From the NCBI RefSeq assembly GCF_027244095.1, contig NC_069657.1, positions 4,784,001-4,848,000 of the forward strand: a stretch of DNA of 64,000 nucleotides, written 5' to 3'. The translations under genes were made by a program, and so were the position numbers. This document shows, piece after piece, positions 43,990 to 55,402 of this stretch. The notes beneath the pieces were generated by a model, which was not told the DNA's origin, ran no database searches, and worked only from the letters and a program-made list of their open reading frames with translations. The stretch comes from Hemicordylus capensis. Its lineage: Eukaryota > Chordata > Lepidosauria > Squamata > Cordylidae. Within the stretch, counting starts at the first letter, position 1. Each line of letters opens with the position of its first letter.

Positions 43990-45904
43990 GAGGGAGAGCT
44001 CTTTGCGATTCCTCTGTGCCCAGGAGCAGAAGAGGCCTCTGCTATCACACACACACACACACCACACTCCAGGGTTTCTAGCTAGCTGCTGGGACCAGAA
44101 GATGCCTCTCCAGCAGCAGCAGCAGCAGCAGGCGGCCCAGTGTGAAGGAAGCAGTGCAGGGCGGCTGCTGCTGCTGACCGAGGAAGTTGGGGCTGAAGGG
44201 CCGTGTGAACCTGGACAGGAGGAGGACAAAGGTTTTTCTCCTGCACCCCCCTCCCTGCTTCCCTGATGTTGCCCCTGGGGTGGGTGACTACTGTGGATTA
44301 GAAGCCTTGTGGGGAGCCCCTGTTGGAAGGGGAGCCCCGGTTGTGGCTCCCCCAGTAGTGGGTGGCATGGTAAGGTGGTGAATGTGTGTGCAGATTTCTT
44401 GGCTCCGGGGAGAAGCCGTGGGGGAGGCTGGTGGGTCCGAAAGGGGCGGTGGCGGCTGCTGCTAAGATTCCCTTGGAAACCAGAACCGGCCTGCTGCCAG
44501 CTGCAGACCCAGAGTGGGCCTTTTTGCACTGCCTCTGCCTTGGGATGCCGCGTCCTTGGCTTCCAGGCCGCCTGTCCGTGGGTCTCTGTTGCCCAGTTGG
44601 AGAGCCCTTCTTGTGGGGGCAGAGGAGGGCATCTGCTGTACTTTCTCACACACACACACACACACACACACATAGTGAAAGCTTGGCTCCCAGGGAAGCG
44701 GCTTGAGAAGCTTTAATTCCCTCTTATGGAATCTTCCTCCTCAAGCCATTTTGCAGCTCGCCGGAGTTTCTCTTAGGCCTCCTGTTTATATGTTCAGTCA
44801 GATCCTGTGCGAGGAGTCATGCGAAAGCAATTGAGTCTTGGGCTTGTTGGGGATTCTGCTACAAACTCTGAAGTGGAGGCTGGATGCACTCTGCTGCGCT
44901 GAACACACTGGAACTCTGCATCCAGGTAATCTCCAGCATTGTGCCAAGAAAAGCTGGAGGCTGCAGCCTCTGTAGGTTAGCCAAGCAAGCCGACTGGCAT
45001 GACTTGGCTCCCTATATCCTAGTCGTCTTCTCTGCGCTAAGGCCCTGCCTACTGGTAGCTGGAAATCCAGCTCTCTGGCTCCTCGCCTGCAAGTTTTGAC
45101 GGGTAAATTAATGAACTCAAACTTCTGTTGCTTCATTTGGGTAGGCCAGGCCAAAAGTGAAGGGCTCACTTGCTTTTTCGGTGGGGAGGGGCTTTTATGG
45201 AGGCTGTTTAGGTTCTGGTGCTCTGCGGCCTTTTTGAATCCTTCTGGCTGGGAGGTCAGTTGCTCTTAGGTAATGTTTGCCCACTCAGTTCTGAGGCTTC
45301 ACACTTTCTTAATGTGCAGGTTCCATTTTGAAAGGCAGATCCTTCTTAACTGTTTAGCTCATTGGCAGCCCTGCTTCTAAGATTTGACTAAGTCCGGTAC
45401 ATACCACGTTCAAGCCTCTCTTTGCAGTCTTGAGGGCCAGGAGCATTACATGCATTTTAAAAAGCTGAGCTGCTCAGGTTGCTGGATTCTGTGCTTGGTA
45501 ATATCAGTTTTGCGTGTAAGCAGTGCAGTTGCAGCATCCTTGGGGTCCCTGACGTTCCAAACTGGATCCTGTGGGTTTCTCCGTGGTATTAAAACGTTAT
45601 AAGGCCAAATATGCACCCTAATGGAGCTCATGCTGTTATGTAAAGAGTGTCTCCTTGGTCACGTGTTTGAGAAAAACGCTCTTCAAACAGAGGAGGAGTA
45701 GCCATTTGCTCTTTCAAAAACGTGTAGCCTGATTTTCCGCTGGCAAATGTGAGTTTTTTCTTCTTTGGGAGAATCCATAGCCATTTTAATCTTTGTCTGC
45801 GCTGCCAGCTTGCCTTGCCGCTTTCCTTGGCTGTTTCTGCTAGGTCTGTGGTGGAGGAGGTCTGTGCTCAGGCTTTGCTTGGGATATGGCAGACAAACCA
45901 TGGG
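43990..45904. other. MAP4K5 intron 1, simple repeats only
   Basis: (CA)n runs at 44047-44062 and 44647-44672 and a (CAG)n run at 44112-44130 are present. Open frames across these are repeat artefacts. No gene or transposon is recognised. Confidence 0.45.
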
Positions 45905-46085
45905 ACTTGAACCAGGACTGATCTAGATCACAGCTCATCCATAGCCACTACACATAGGCTGGATTCAGATGCAACGCAAAACCATGTCTTCCATTATATC
46001 CGAACCCCAAGCCTTCCCACAAACCAAAGTTTGCTTGGGGCTAACAAACCAGAATCTGAAATCATGGTTTGAAGCTAGCTTCAGG
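45905..46085. repeat. Left arm of a 2.6-kb-spaced inverted repeat
   Basis: About 180 bases, GACTGATCTAGATCACAGCT through GGTTTGAAGCTAGCTTC, reappear inverted at 48388-48563 with roughly seven differences by eye. Confidence 0.85.
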
Positions 46086-46127
46086 TAAAGGGTATGTGTT
46101 TAGTTGCCTGGCTTCTGCAGCCTACTT

Positions 46128-46256
46128 CAGGGCGGCCCAACTTCAGCCCTGCTGTCTGTGGACTACAACTCCCATCATCCCCAGCTGCAGTGATCCATAG
46201 CCAGGGATTATGGGAGTTGTAGTCTTCTGTAGGAAGGCCCAAGTGGTGCTGCCCTG
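46128..46256. mobile_element. hAT-type MITE
   Basis: The ends are CAGGGCGGCCCAACTTCAGC and GGCCCAAGTGGTGCTGCCCTG (inverted). The core is ACTACAACTCCCATCATCCC and inverse. Confidence 0.75.
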
Positions 46257-46747
46257 ATGTAGACTGTAGAAGCCAGCGTTCCTTGCAGAGAGGCCTGGGG
46301 AACGAGTCTTGTGTTGATTGGCCTCACTCATTCTGTGTGGGGAATCCTGGCTCACGTCTGGCTCCTGTCCGTTTCCAAAGGGCTTGAACCAGGAGCCCTG
46401 CCGGCAAAGGGTCAGCGGCCTGCTTCAGCCGAGGCTTCCGCTGGTTGAAAGCAGCCCCAAGCCTATTCCGCTTGGTTGCCTGGTCTGCTCTAGCCCTCTC
46501 TCCAGCTTTCTGGCATTTGGACCCCAGCACTTGCCCCTCTCTCCTGTTTTGTGCTGCATTGAGGCACCAACCTGGACTCCTGGGTAGACGTACCTTCAGC
46601 AACTTAGCTGCTGCTGCCTCGTTTCCTCTTTGCACATTCCTAGATAGCTGTGACCCACATGCCCGAGGAGGCCTCTGACCCGCATTTGCCCTCTACAGCT
46701 GGAATCATTCCAAGGTGACCGACAGCTCTGTCCGCGTGGCTTTAGAG
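46257..46747. other. MAP4K5 intron 1, no recognised element
   Basis: No supported feature. Confidence 0.35.
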
Positions 46748-46852
46748 CAGGCCTGCACAACTCGGGCCCTCCAGCTGTTGCTGGACTACAACTCCCGTCT
46801 TCCCCAGCCACAGTGGCCAGTAGTCAGGGATGACAGGAGTTGTAGTCTTGGT
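46748..46852. mobile_element. hAT-type MITE, right end missing
   Basis: GCAGGCCTGCACAACTCGGG and CTGGACTACAACTCCCGTCT; the inverse arm stops at GGAGTTGTAGTCTTGG shortly before a 5S-derived SINE. Confidence 0.6.
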
Positions 46853-46866
46853 AAGGGTTAATTAGG

Positions 46867-47190
46867 GAGGAAATCTGGTCTTGTGATAGTAAGCATGACT
46901 TGTCCCCTTTGCACAGTAGGGTCTCCCCAAGTTTGCATTTGAATGGGAGGCCACATGTGTGAGCACTGTTAAGATATTGCACTCAGGGGATGGGGCCGCT
47001 CTGGGAGCAGCATCTCTGTGCTTGCATGCAGAAGGTTCCAGGTTTCCTCCCTGGCAGCATCTCCAAGATAGGGCTGGGAGAAACTCCTGCCTGCAACCCT
47101 GGAGAAGCCACTGCCGGTCTGTGTGGACAATACTGAGCTGGATGGACAAAGGGTCTGCCTCAGTATGGGGCAGCTTTCTCTGTCCCTATG
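46867..47190 (+). mobile_element. 5S-rRNA-derived SINE
   Basis: GGAAATCTGGTCTTGTGATAG head, TTTGCACAGTAGGGTC, TTTGAATGGGAGGCC, tail AATACTGAGCTGGATGGACA ending TCTGTCCCTATG. Confidence 0.8.
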
Positions 47191-47635
47191 ACATCTATAG
47201 AGGGGCCAAAGTGGTTAGCTGACTTGTGCAGAGAGACTGACTGCAGCTGGTGTTTATGTCATAGTTCAGAAGGGACCTTGACACAACTGTAGTGGTTCTT
47301 GTCAGTTATCTAGAAGTGACACTGCCTCCTCTCCTCCTGCCACTATAGGGCTGCAGCTATATTGCAAATTCACAGTCTCGCTGTGTGAGCACAGACCAGG
47401 GCATTTAGCATCCTGAGAATCTTGGTTTCCATTGAAAGAGCAATTTTGTAGCATTAAGGCTGTGAGAATGCGCTTACTTTAAATAACAAAGACCTGCATG
47501 AGTGTCAGGAATAGATTTAATGAAGCAGAGAAGTGTAGACTCTGATGCATTTCAGTCACAATTTGGTATCCCTGTATATAGTAAAGGATGTTAACAATGA
47601 GCCATTGTAACCTTTAGTTTGGCAAACGTATTGGC
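47191..47635. other. MAP4K5 intron 1, no recognised element
   Basis: No supported feature. Confidence 0.35.
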
Positions 47636-47649
47636 TGGATTCAGACATA

Positions 47650-48124
47650 ATGGCCACATTCACATATAACGCAAAACCGGAGTTTAAGGGTCCAGAGGTT
47701 GCCAAACCTGCACATCCAAATACGGGAAACTCCAGTTCTGCGAGGCGACCGACCTGAGGGTTTCTTTTTTGAACTCCAGTTTGATCCCTCGGGCTGTAGT
47801 GAGTTCTGTCGCCCCAACCCAAGGTTAAATGCAACCTGCGTCATGTCTGAATTTGGAACAGCAGGCTGAATTCCCTGTGACTGCAGTTGAGGGAGGAAGC
47901 TCCTCCCTCTCTCTGGCTCTGATTGGCTGTGCGGGCTGACCTTCATGCAAGAAGGAAGCCCGCATAGTCAGTTCTCCTTCCTCTCTGCAGTCTCGCTGAC
48001 TGCAGGCTCCCTGCTCTCCGTTACGTCTGAATTCGGACAGGAGAGCGGGGATGGGGTGGGCAGCGGAACCGCGGGTCAGTGGGACCCACGGTTCAATGTT
48101 ACGTGCAAATGCGGCCACAGTGAA
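47650..48124. mobile_element. Probable non-autonomous DNA transposon
   Basis: GGCCACATTCACATATAACG at the left pairs with GTTACGTGCAAATGCGGCC at the right. Inner inverted blocks (AACTGACTATGCGGGC-type, GCTGACTGCAGGC) also pair. No target duplication was settled. Confidence 0.5.
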
Positions 48125-48387
48125 GCTCTGGTTTGTGCTAACTGCACTTACAACCTGCACCATGATTTCAGCTTTGAGGCAGACAGCAGGCAAACCTGCT
48201 GCCAAAGGAGTTTTAGAGCTGCTTCTCTGCTTTCGTTCCCCATCTGCTCAGGATTCTGCTTCATAAATTCACTCTCCTCTCCACAGTGCAGCAGCCTCTT
48301 AAGGCAATGCAATGGCCCTCACTGTGGATTGTAATGATCTGTGGATTCACATGTAACCACAATGCCTGCAAACTGTGATTTGCAAGC

Positions 48388-48563
48388 TAGCTTCAAACCA
48401 TGATTTCAGATTCTGGTTTGTTAGCCCCAAGCAAACCTTGCTTTGTGGGAAGGCTTGGGGTTCAGATATAATGGAAGACATGGTTTTGTGTTGCGTCTGA
48501 ATCCAGCCTATGTGTAGTGGCTATGGATGAGCTGTGATCTAGATCAGTCCTTGGTTCAAGGCT
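48388..48563. repeat. Right arm of the inverted repeat
   Basis: Inverse of 45905-46085. The innermost part lies in a MITE-like unit that begins near 48341 (TGGATTCACATGTAACC) and ends TGCGTCTGAATCCA near 48508. The similarity runs on past that end for about 50 more bases. Confidence 0.85.
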
Positions 48564-48744
48564 CGCCTCAGCTACTAACTCTCCTCTGTAATAAGGGGAT
48601 GATAAGAGCATCCTGTCTTGAAAGGTTGTTGGAAGTATATATTGTTATTACTCAGAACTAGCTGTTTTACAGGCTTGATGAGGATGCTTTTCCTGTCTTT
48701 GCACAGAGACAGTTGTACCCTGGGGCAAGTTGGCATCCTACCCT

Positions 48745-48987
48745 GAGGCAGGACTAGACATCATGGATTGAAATTACAAGGTTTAGGCTAGACAAGAGGA
48801 AGAATTTCCTAACTGTAAGAGCTGCTTGACAGTGGAACAGTCTGCCTTGTACTTTGGTGTGTTCTCTCTCGTGGGAGGTTTTCACACAGAAGCTGAATGG
48901 CTGTTGGGGAAGTGCTGAACAAGAGGGGGTGGGATTGGACTAGAAAACTCCTAAGGTCCTTTCCAGCTCTCAGATTCTGTTATTCTA
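48745..48987 (+). mobile_element. CR1 LINE 3' end, older subfamily
   Basis: GACAAGAGGAAGAATTTCCT, GTGGAACAGTCTGCCTTGTA, GGGATTGGACTAGAAAACTC and TCCAGCTCTCAGATTCTG show the CR1 C-terminus and terminal ATTCT-type motif. Confidence 0.8.
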
Positions 48988-49009
48988 AGATGGGAAGTTT
49001 TCTTCCTCT

Positions 49010-49356
49010 CACAATATTAGAACCTGGGGACATCCTTTGAAACTAAATGCCGGGAGATTCAGGACAGACAAAAGGAAGTACGTCCTTACATCATGTGTCG
49101 TGGAACTATGGAATTCCCTGCTACCAGATGTGGTGACGGCCACCAATCTAGATGATTTTTAAAAGGGAACAGACAAATTGCTATCCATATCTACTATCTG
49201 GGATAACGAGGTATTTCCATCAGGATCGGAGGGGGCAGTTGCCCTCTTTCCACCACTTGAGGGTTTCCCTGATGTACCTGGCAGGCCACTGTGTGAAGCA
49301 GGAGGTTGGACACGATGGGCCTTGGGCCTGATTCTGCAATGTTTTTCCTATGTTCT
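49010..49356 (+). mobile_element. CR1 LINE 3' end
   Basis: AACTAAATGCCGGGAGATTC through TGGAATTCCCTGCTACCAGA to CGATGGGCCTTGGGCCTGAT and CCTATGTTCTTC. It ends about 280 bases before the MAP4K5 coding exon. Confidence 0.85.
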
Positions 49357-49634
49357 TCTGAAGTGGCCCCTACAGGCACCCTTAAAAGATGGAAGGTGGA
49401 CCCATCTCACCCAGGAGATGCAACCCTCTAGGAAGTTCTCCTGTGCAAGGACTCTCGTTGGAGTGAATGAAGCACCATTTGTTTCAATTAGGCAAGCCCA
49501 GGAGAACTTCCCAGGCAATTGTGCCCCATGTTAATTAGCTGATTTAGAGTCCCACTTGGATTTCCTGCCGCAGGCACCAAAGTGACTGTTGTATAGAACC
49601 CGACGTTCACGGAAACTTTTTTTAACTATTTCAG

Positions 49635-49806
49635 GCCTAAAGAAGAGTGGAGCAGGGCCATGAGTGCTGCTGGGGGATCGCCTTGCTAGGACCTTGAGGG
49701 CCTCGCTGACTTGATATTGGAGACCCAGAAGTGGGGAAGGGAGAGAACTGCACACTGTCCCTGTTCCCCCTCTGGCGGGAAGGAGGGGAGAGTCTCTTCA
49801 CGGATG
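49635..49806 (+). other. MAP4K5: MAP4K5 exon 2, 5' untranslated part
   Basis: The acceptor is a T-rich tract followed by ACTATTTCAG, with the exon starting GCCTAAAG at 49635. The 172-base leader segment contains one upstream ATG at 49660 that opens a 9-codon uORF ending at a TAG (49687-49689). That stop is in the same frame as the main ORF, so the uORF cannot extend the kinase. Confidence 0.75.
49660..49689 (+). promoter_or_regulatory. MAP4K5: Short uORF in the MAP4K5 leader
   Basis: ATG AGT ... TGC TAG encodes MSAAGGSPC. The start has G at -3 and A at +4, a moderate Kozak context. The stop lies 117 bases before the main ATG, a spacing that allows re-initiation. Its function is inferred, not shown. 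Confidence 0.5.
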
Positions 49807-49914
49807 ATGGAACCTCTGACCCGCCCCAGTGGAGATATAATGCGGCGGAATCCGCAGCAAGACTATGAACTCGTCCAGCGAGTGGGCAGTGGCACGTATG
49901 GAGATGTCTACAAG
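49807..49914 (+). CDS. MAP4K5: MAP4K5 first coding exon (kinase glycine loop)
   Basis: The exon encodes 36 residues in phase 0 and ends GATGTCTACAAG|GTGAGA. It includes [20 protein letters not shown], which matches the start of human MAP4K5 (MEAPLRPAADILRRNPQQ...) better than MAP4K3 (RRNPQEDFELIQRIGSG) or MAP4K2. GSGTYGDV at residues 27-34 is the ATP-binding glycine-rich loop. MAP4K5 is a STE20-family serine/threonine kinase acting upstream of JNK signalling. Two in-frame ATGs are adjacent, at 49804 and 49807. The second has A at -3 and G at +4 and agrees with the human start, so I chose it. The catalytic lysine and all later exons lie beyond this window or were not recognised. Confidence 0.93.
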
Positions 49915-51025
49915 GTGAGAGTGAATAAATAACTAGCTTAACCCTCACCGAGCATCTGTGTGCTAGTACTTGATTTCTCCCCTCACCCCCTGCCACAGTC
50001 TCCCTCACCTCAGAGATCTCTCCACCCTCGCCTGAGCCGCACTTCTGCTCCTCCTCCTCCATCTGGTTGTTGCCCGGATGTCACCCCTCTTGGTCACTCC
50101 TCAGTCCCCCTCACCCCCCCTTCTTGGTCGCAGCTGCAGTGTTGCTGGCACCTATTGGCCAAGCTGCAGCCCCCTAGCCCTAGATACATCCCCACCCGAG
50201 ACCCGCTCCTGCTCCTCCCCACAGGATCAGTAACAGCGGTTGACCAGGCTCTTTCTCGCTGCTGCCGTCACACCATGGCTGCTCGTCCCCCTCAGGCCGC
50301 TGACAAGTCCAGGTCCTTCCATTGCCTGCTTGCCTGCCTCCCTCTGCCAATGGCCTCAGTAGCCCCAAACGGCAGCAGTGGTTGACTGGGCCCTTCCTTG
50401 CTTCCAATAGGTGCCACCATGGCCGCTCGTTCCCCTCAGGCCGCTTACAGGCTTGGGCTCAGCCTTCTTTCTCTCTTCCTCTCCCTTCTTCTCTCTCTCT
50501 CTCTCTCCCTTCCCGATTTAACAGATCTTGTTCATCTTGTTTCCTTATCTAATTCACACAACAGCAGCCTCCTTCTCTTGAAGGGGCTCTTTCCTTCCTC
50601 ACGATTCATCTCTTTGCAGACCTGGCTACCCCACTATCCTTTTATGTATATACTAGCCAACCCCACACAGAGCATCCGTGTGCTCTTTGGGGCTGGCGGT
50701 TACCTCTTCCCCCCACCACCTGCCCCAGTCTCCGCTTCCGGGCCCAGCCACCTCTCCTCCTCCCCACCACCACTTCTGCCCCCCTCACTTTCTTTCCCCC
50801 CTCCTGGGCTTTGCCTCCACGGCAGGGCCCGCCACCATGGCGGTCAATTCTCCTGGGTGCGCCTCAGCCAATCAGGCGCGTCTGCCGCCCAGCCAATCAG
50901 CTGAGTGCTGGGACGCACATTCCAAGGCACACCCAGGAGAATTATATACATAGATAGATTCCTCTCCTCTACAATCAAGAACATCTTCCGACCAGTAACA
51001 GTTGCGTTCCAACTGACCTTAACCA
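49915..51025. other. MAP4K5 intron 2 start, C/T-rich region with repeated blocks
   Basis: GAGCATCTGTGTGCTAG...CCACAGTCTCC (49951-50002) resembles GAGCATCCGTGTGCTCT...CCCCAGTCTCC (50667-50733). Two CCATGGCTGCTCGT / CCATGGCCGCTCG blocks also recur. It may be an unclassified repeat ending GGAGAATTATATACATAGAT. The long frames are compositional. Confidence 0.4.
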
Positions 51026-51026
51026 T

Positions 51027-51142
51027 CACAGGCTCCTCCTCCCTATCTGCATATGGAATCCCCACTGCCCAATCATCATGGTGCCACAGGCTCCTCCTCC
51101 CTATCTGCATATGGAATCCCCACTGCCCAATCACCATGGTGC
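51027..51142. repeat. 58-base tandem duplication
   Basis: CACAGGCTCCTCCTCCCTAT starts at 51027 and again at 51085; the units are nearly identical (CATCATGG versus CACCATGG). Confidence 0.9.
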
Positions 51143-51205
51143 TTCTGTTCGCGAACTCTCACAAGAGCTGCCACACATAGGATTAGCAATGGGTACACCT
51201 TAGAG

Positions 51206-51232
51206 AATTATAGATAGATAGATAGATAGATA
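51206..51232. repeat. (ATAG)n microsatellite
   Basis: About six ATAG units follow TAGAGAATT. Confidence 0.85.
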
Positions 51233-51289
51233 ATGATAATTTTTGATAATGGTACTTCACATGTACGCATGCATGCACAATGCAGCCAC

Positions 51290-51450
51290 ACAACACCTTT
51301 AAGTGTTTAAAGTGCTTCATGTATGTAGATTTCTTATCCTTACACAGTGTTGTCAGCTAGGTCAGTATTATTATCCCCATATTGTGGACGGAAGACTGAG
51401 GCACAGAGAGAATAGCTTGCCATCTGGTGTCTTCTTAGCTTCAGTGAGGT
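51290..51450. repeat. Old interspersed repeat, possible
   Basis: AAGTGCTTCATGTATG, TTATTATCCCCATATTGTGG and ACTGAGGCACAGAGAGAATA resemble an old repeat block widespread in amniotes. The family is not determined. Confidence 0.4.
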
Positions 51451-51895
51451 TTCAGCCAGCAACTTCTTGACGGATAGCTCATTCTCTCTGCCTCTCCACT
51501 GCAACTGGAAGAGACCATTCCCACTGCCATTTGACAACTTCTTTGCTACCCTTTTCTGGCAAATAGCCTGAACAGCTTGAGCCAGGAAGTCTGTCGTGTG
51601 GATTTCCTAAGTATTATAAAACTTTTGGCAGCGTGCATAGAAATTAGGGGCGTGGAAGCTAGGGAAGGTTGTAATACAGAGTGGTGGTCCAAAATATTTT
51701 GCCTCCAACAGTGTTGCTGAATTGTGGGCTCCTGAGAGTGGGAGGCTGGGAGTGGGGTGCTTTGGCAGATTTTCAAATGTGGCAGTGGTGTTTGTAGAAA
51801 ATGCTGTGCAGATGGCATTTTCTGTAAAAGAAAGAATACTTGTGGCCACCACTCATACTGCACCCCTTCTTGAAAACTTTCAAAAAAGCTACAGG

Positions 51896-52165
51896 TTGTG
51901 GGAAAGTCATAACAGCCTTGCTGGATCAGGCCCAAGGAAGCCCATCTAGTCCAGCATCCTGTTTCACACAGTGGTCCACCAGATGCCTCTGGGGAGCCCA
52001 CAGGCAAGAGGTATGAGCATGCCCTCTCTCCTGCTGTTGCTCCCCTGCAACTGGTATTAAGAGGCATTGTGCCTCTGAGGCTGGAGGTGGCCCACAGCCA
52101 CCAGACTAGGAGCCGTTGATAAACCTGTCCTCCATGATTTTGTCTAAGCCCCTTTTAAAGCCCCA
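51896..52165 (-). mobile_element. CR1 LINE 3' end fragment
   Basis: CATAACAGCCTTGCTGGATC through CCTCTGAGGCTGGAGGTGGC to CCTTTTAAAGCC. Confidence 0.87.
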
Positions 52166-52309
52166 AACCATTTCCACCACCTGCAGCAAAAATGGAGGTT
52201 GGGTACAGTTCTGCACTAGTCAGCACTACCCTCCCATACTGGCATGCAGTGACTGGTCACTTGTGACCCTCACACCACCAATAGAAGGGAGTTGAAAGGG
52301 AGTTGCCAC

Positions 52310-52680
52310 TTTATTTAATTTATTTATTACATTTAATATACCGCCCACTCCGAAGACTCTGGGCGGTGCAAACAGGCAACATTAAAAATTACATTCTGAA
52401 TTAAAAACTAAGGTAACTACCAAAGAACAGAAAAATAAACTACAGGGCAAAAGCCTGGCGAAAAAGAAAAGTCTTCAATAGCGATTTGAAGATCGGTAAG
52501 GAAGGGGCTAGCCGGATCTGTAGGGGGAGAGAGTTCCAAAGGAGTGGGGCAGCAACCGAAAAGGCCCTTTCCTGGGCCTTAGAGCCCTGAACATCTCAGA
52601 AATCAGGGACCGACAGAAGGGCCATCTGATATAATCTAACTGGACGGTATGATCTAACCCACTTTAGTGGGTTCCCCCCG
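52310..52680 (-). mobile_element. L2-like LINE 3' end, separate subfamily
   Basis: TTTATTACATTTAATATACC, GAAGACTCTGGGCGGTGCAA, AAAAGCCTGGCGAAAAAGAA and AGAGAGTTCCAAAGGAGTGG; the terminal block differs from the other L2 copies. Confidence 0.7.
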
Positions 52681-54785
52681 CCCTTTTAAATTTTATTTTG
52701 GTATAGCAGTATTCTGATGAGATGATGATGATGATTATTTTATAACAAACACATGTAGAATACAAATACGTTACTGTTTTGAACCACTTTGGTACTTTTA
52801 ATGATAAAGCGATATAAATATTTTAAATTAGTACATGTGGCCCGCTGTTGACCAGGCAACATCATTTTGCATAGATCACACTGCTAGGGAAGTTCAAGAA
52901 ATGAAATCCAGGAGGCCCTCCAATATCATGGGGGTAACATTTTCAGAAACCGTGATATTGGAGTGCCTGACCTAATCCAAAAACTGGGGTTAAGTTCCTT
53001 AGCTAAGCAATCCAATCTGGTGGTGAGAGTGGATGGAGCAGCCAGTGCAGGGAGAGTGGTTATTTAAACTTTAAAGCTCCCCACATGCCTGCTAAGAAGC
53101 ATCAGAGGTGTGGGAAGTTCAAAGAAGCCGTGCAAGAGGCAAGAGTCGATGGAGCAGCCTGTGCCTCTCGCTCCATTTCCTTAAACTTCCCCATGCGCCA
53201 GCTGAGAAGTGAGGAGGCTGGCCATTTAAACTGCATGCCAGTTTAGTTAGGGGGTTTGAAAGCCGTGAAAAACCCAAATTACCACCCCCCTGATTGGTAT
53301 CATTGGTAAATGGGGAGGTGGCCGCTGAATGGGGAAAACTGCTATTCGAGCGCCACCTGTCTATGTCGTAGAGGGTTTTTAAAATTAATGTGCTTGCAGA
53401 AGCCAAGTAAAAGGACACTTTGAAATTTGTAGGATTTCAACTTCAAACATTATTCATTTTATTGAATAACCGCCATATATAGTAAACGTGAATAGTAGTA
53501 AATCTGAATCTGAGAAAGATCTTCTGCTTCTTTTGGGCATGATGTCATTTTGGAATTACTGATGTGAACAATAACAGTTAAAATACTATTATATTCAGAA
53601 TTCCTTCTTAAAAATAAAATAATTTAAACTCCCCACCCCCCCCACCCCCGGCGTATTCTAGTATGTGCATTCAGCTAATTTAAGTGGCAGAATTGTTGAT
53701 GCAAAACTGGGTCTCTGTAGGTCATTGGAAAGTATAACTTCATTTCTCATACACCAACCAATAAACAAACCAATTCTTCAAAATAGATAAGTGTTCTTTT
53801 CTCTAGCAATAAAGTAGCTCAAGCTGTTTACAGCATGAGGGCAGGGAGCTAGATTTCAGTTGGTGGAAATGGTTTCTTGCATGGTGATACAGCGATATAT
53901 AAACAGTTGTTACAGTATTAACTGGTAAATCTGAAATACATTCTTAGATTATACCAGTCAAGACTTAAATATATATTATTTGCCAGTTTTTGCCATTGGA
54001 CAAGTTGGCATCCCTTCCTGTTCTGGCTTATTGTTCTCTCAACGCGTGTTTGTGAAACTGTGCTGAAATTGCAGGGATGTGGTGATCGATGCCCAATTTC
54101 ACGTTCTGGCTTTCAGGGGCTCCAAGCTTCCTGGTCCTGCTGAGCACCCTCCTCTGCTCAGCACTGGCTTTGGAGCGGGTGGGATGCCATCTCCTTAATT
54201 CATATCGGACAAATGGCGATTCTTGAAAGGGCCCATAGAGGAGAATTCCCTCAGAATTTTCCTCTTCAGCTAACGGGATTGGAAGCAAGGCAGGCTGCCT
54301 GATCCACCTCTGAGGAAAGAGACAGACAGCTGGGCTAAGTTCAGTGGAAAGAGCGGGGTTGAGAAATCTCTTATTTTGAAAACTGGCTGGAATTGGAGGA
54401 GCTGGGAGCGTGGAGGCCAAGGCTGCCGCCATCCATTTAGGATTCTCATGAATTCCCTAAACCTGAAGAACATGCACACGTATGTGTGGTTTTTCATACA
54501 AGCAGGTCACCTTTCATCACTGTGATATAAGTAACAGACCTTGATTTTGCCTTCTATCTGCACACTCCAGCTCTTCATTGAATGCACCCATTCAGACATT
54601 TGACTTGATTGTATGTGACTGGGTATCAGCTCACGTTATATGTGATACTCTGATGCAGTCCTACCATGAGGCAAAAGGATTTGGCGGTGGATTTGGGGTG
54701 CCATTAAGAGCAGCAGCAGAGTGGGAGGCAGATGGATCTGACCCCGAGGGGCACAATCTACTGGAAAGTTCTCTTCTTTTCAGGC
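52681..54785. other. MAP4K5 intron 2, no recognised element
   Basis: About 2.1 kb with no named repeat and no exon. The ORF at 54028-54432 (minus) has no recognised domain. Confidence 0.4.
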
Positions 54786-54794
54786 CATATAAGC

Positions 54795-55060
54795 TAGTGA
54801 CTATCGGCATCATTGTGTGGCAGCCAGTGCCATAAATTAATCATGCTTTGTAGGAGAAGTGTTTTCTGCTGTCTGTGCTGAATCTCCTGCCAATCATTGT
54901 CATTGGTGACCCTGAATTGTACTGTTATGAGAGAGGGAGAAAAATGTGTCTCTCTCTTCTGTTTCTCCATACCATGCATCATTTAATAAACTTTTTTGCC
55001 TTTTTTTTCTAAATGAAAAAGACCCCAAACAAAGGTATTCCCTCCCTCCGATGGTTGAAG
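54795..55060 (-). mobile_element. CR1 LINE fragment, old
   Basis: GTGTGGCAGCCAGTGCCATA, AATTGTACTGTTATGAGAGA and CCATACCATGCATCATTTAA follow the CR1 C-terminal order with heavy divergence. Confidence 0.7.
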
Positions 55061-55402
55061 TGGTGTGCAAGAGCCCTGGTAGTAGCTTGGAATGAAATTG
55101 CAGCAATACACTGATTGTAGGATACTGGACGTGCGTCAACTTTCCCAGTGCTGGAAAAGTCCTAAGAGCTTAGCTGCCTGGGTTCCTAGAAATCCGTTTT
55201 TGATGCTACACCCTCTTTTCAGAACTGTCTTGTGGATGTGCCTTATGATCGTAGATGTGTGCTATTTTTGATGTAGCATTCTTGTTTGGATGTTATTGCC
55301 CTCAGAAATGGAAAATAGCGGCTGCTGCTCCTGAGGAATACAAGCTTGTTGGTTGTGTCTGGGTTTGCATCAAAATGTGGGTTTGTGAATATTGGTAGAT
55401 GC

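Noticed and set aside
43891-44673. A 260-codon minus-strand frame in MAP4K5 intron 1
   Set aside because: It reads through (CA)n and (CAG)n runs, shows no domain and lacks a conserved start.
49711-49806. An extended MAP4K5 N-terminus upstream of 49804
   Set aside because: The frame is open back to a TAG at 49687-49689 but has no ATG before 49804, and the family starts with MEAPL-like sequence.
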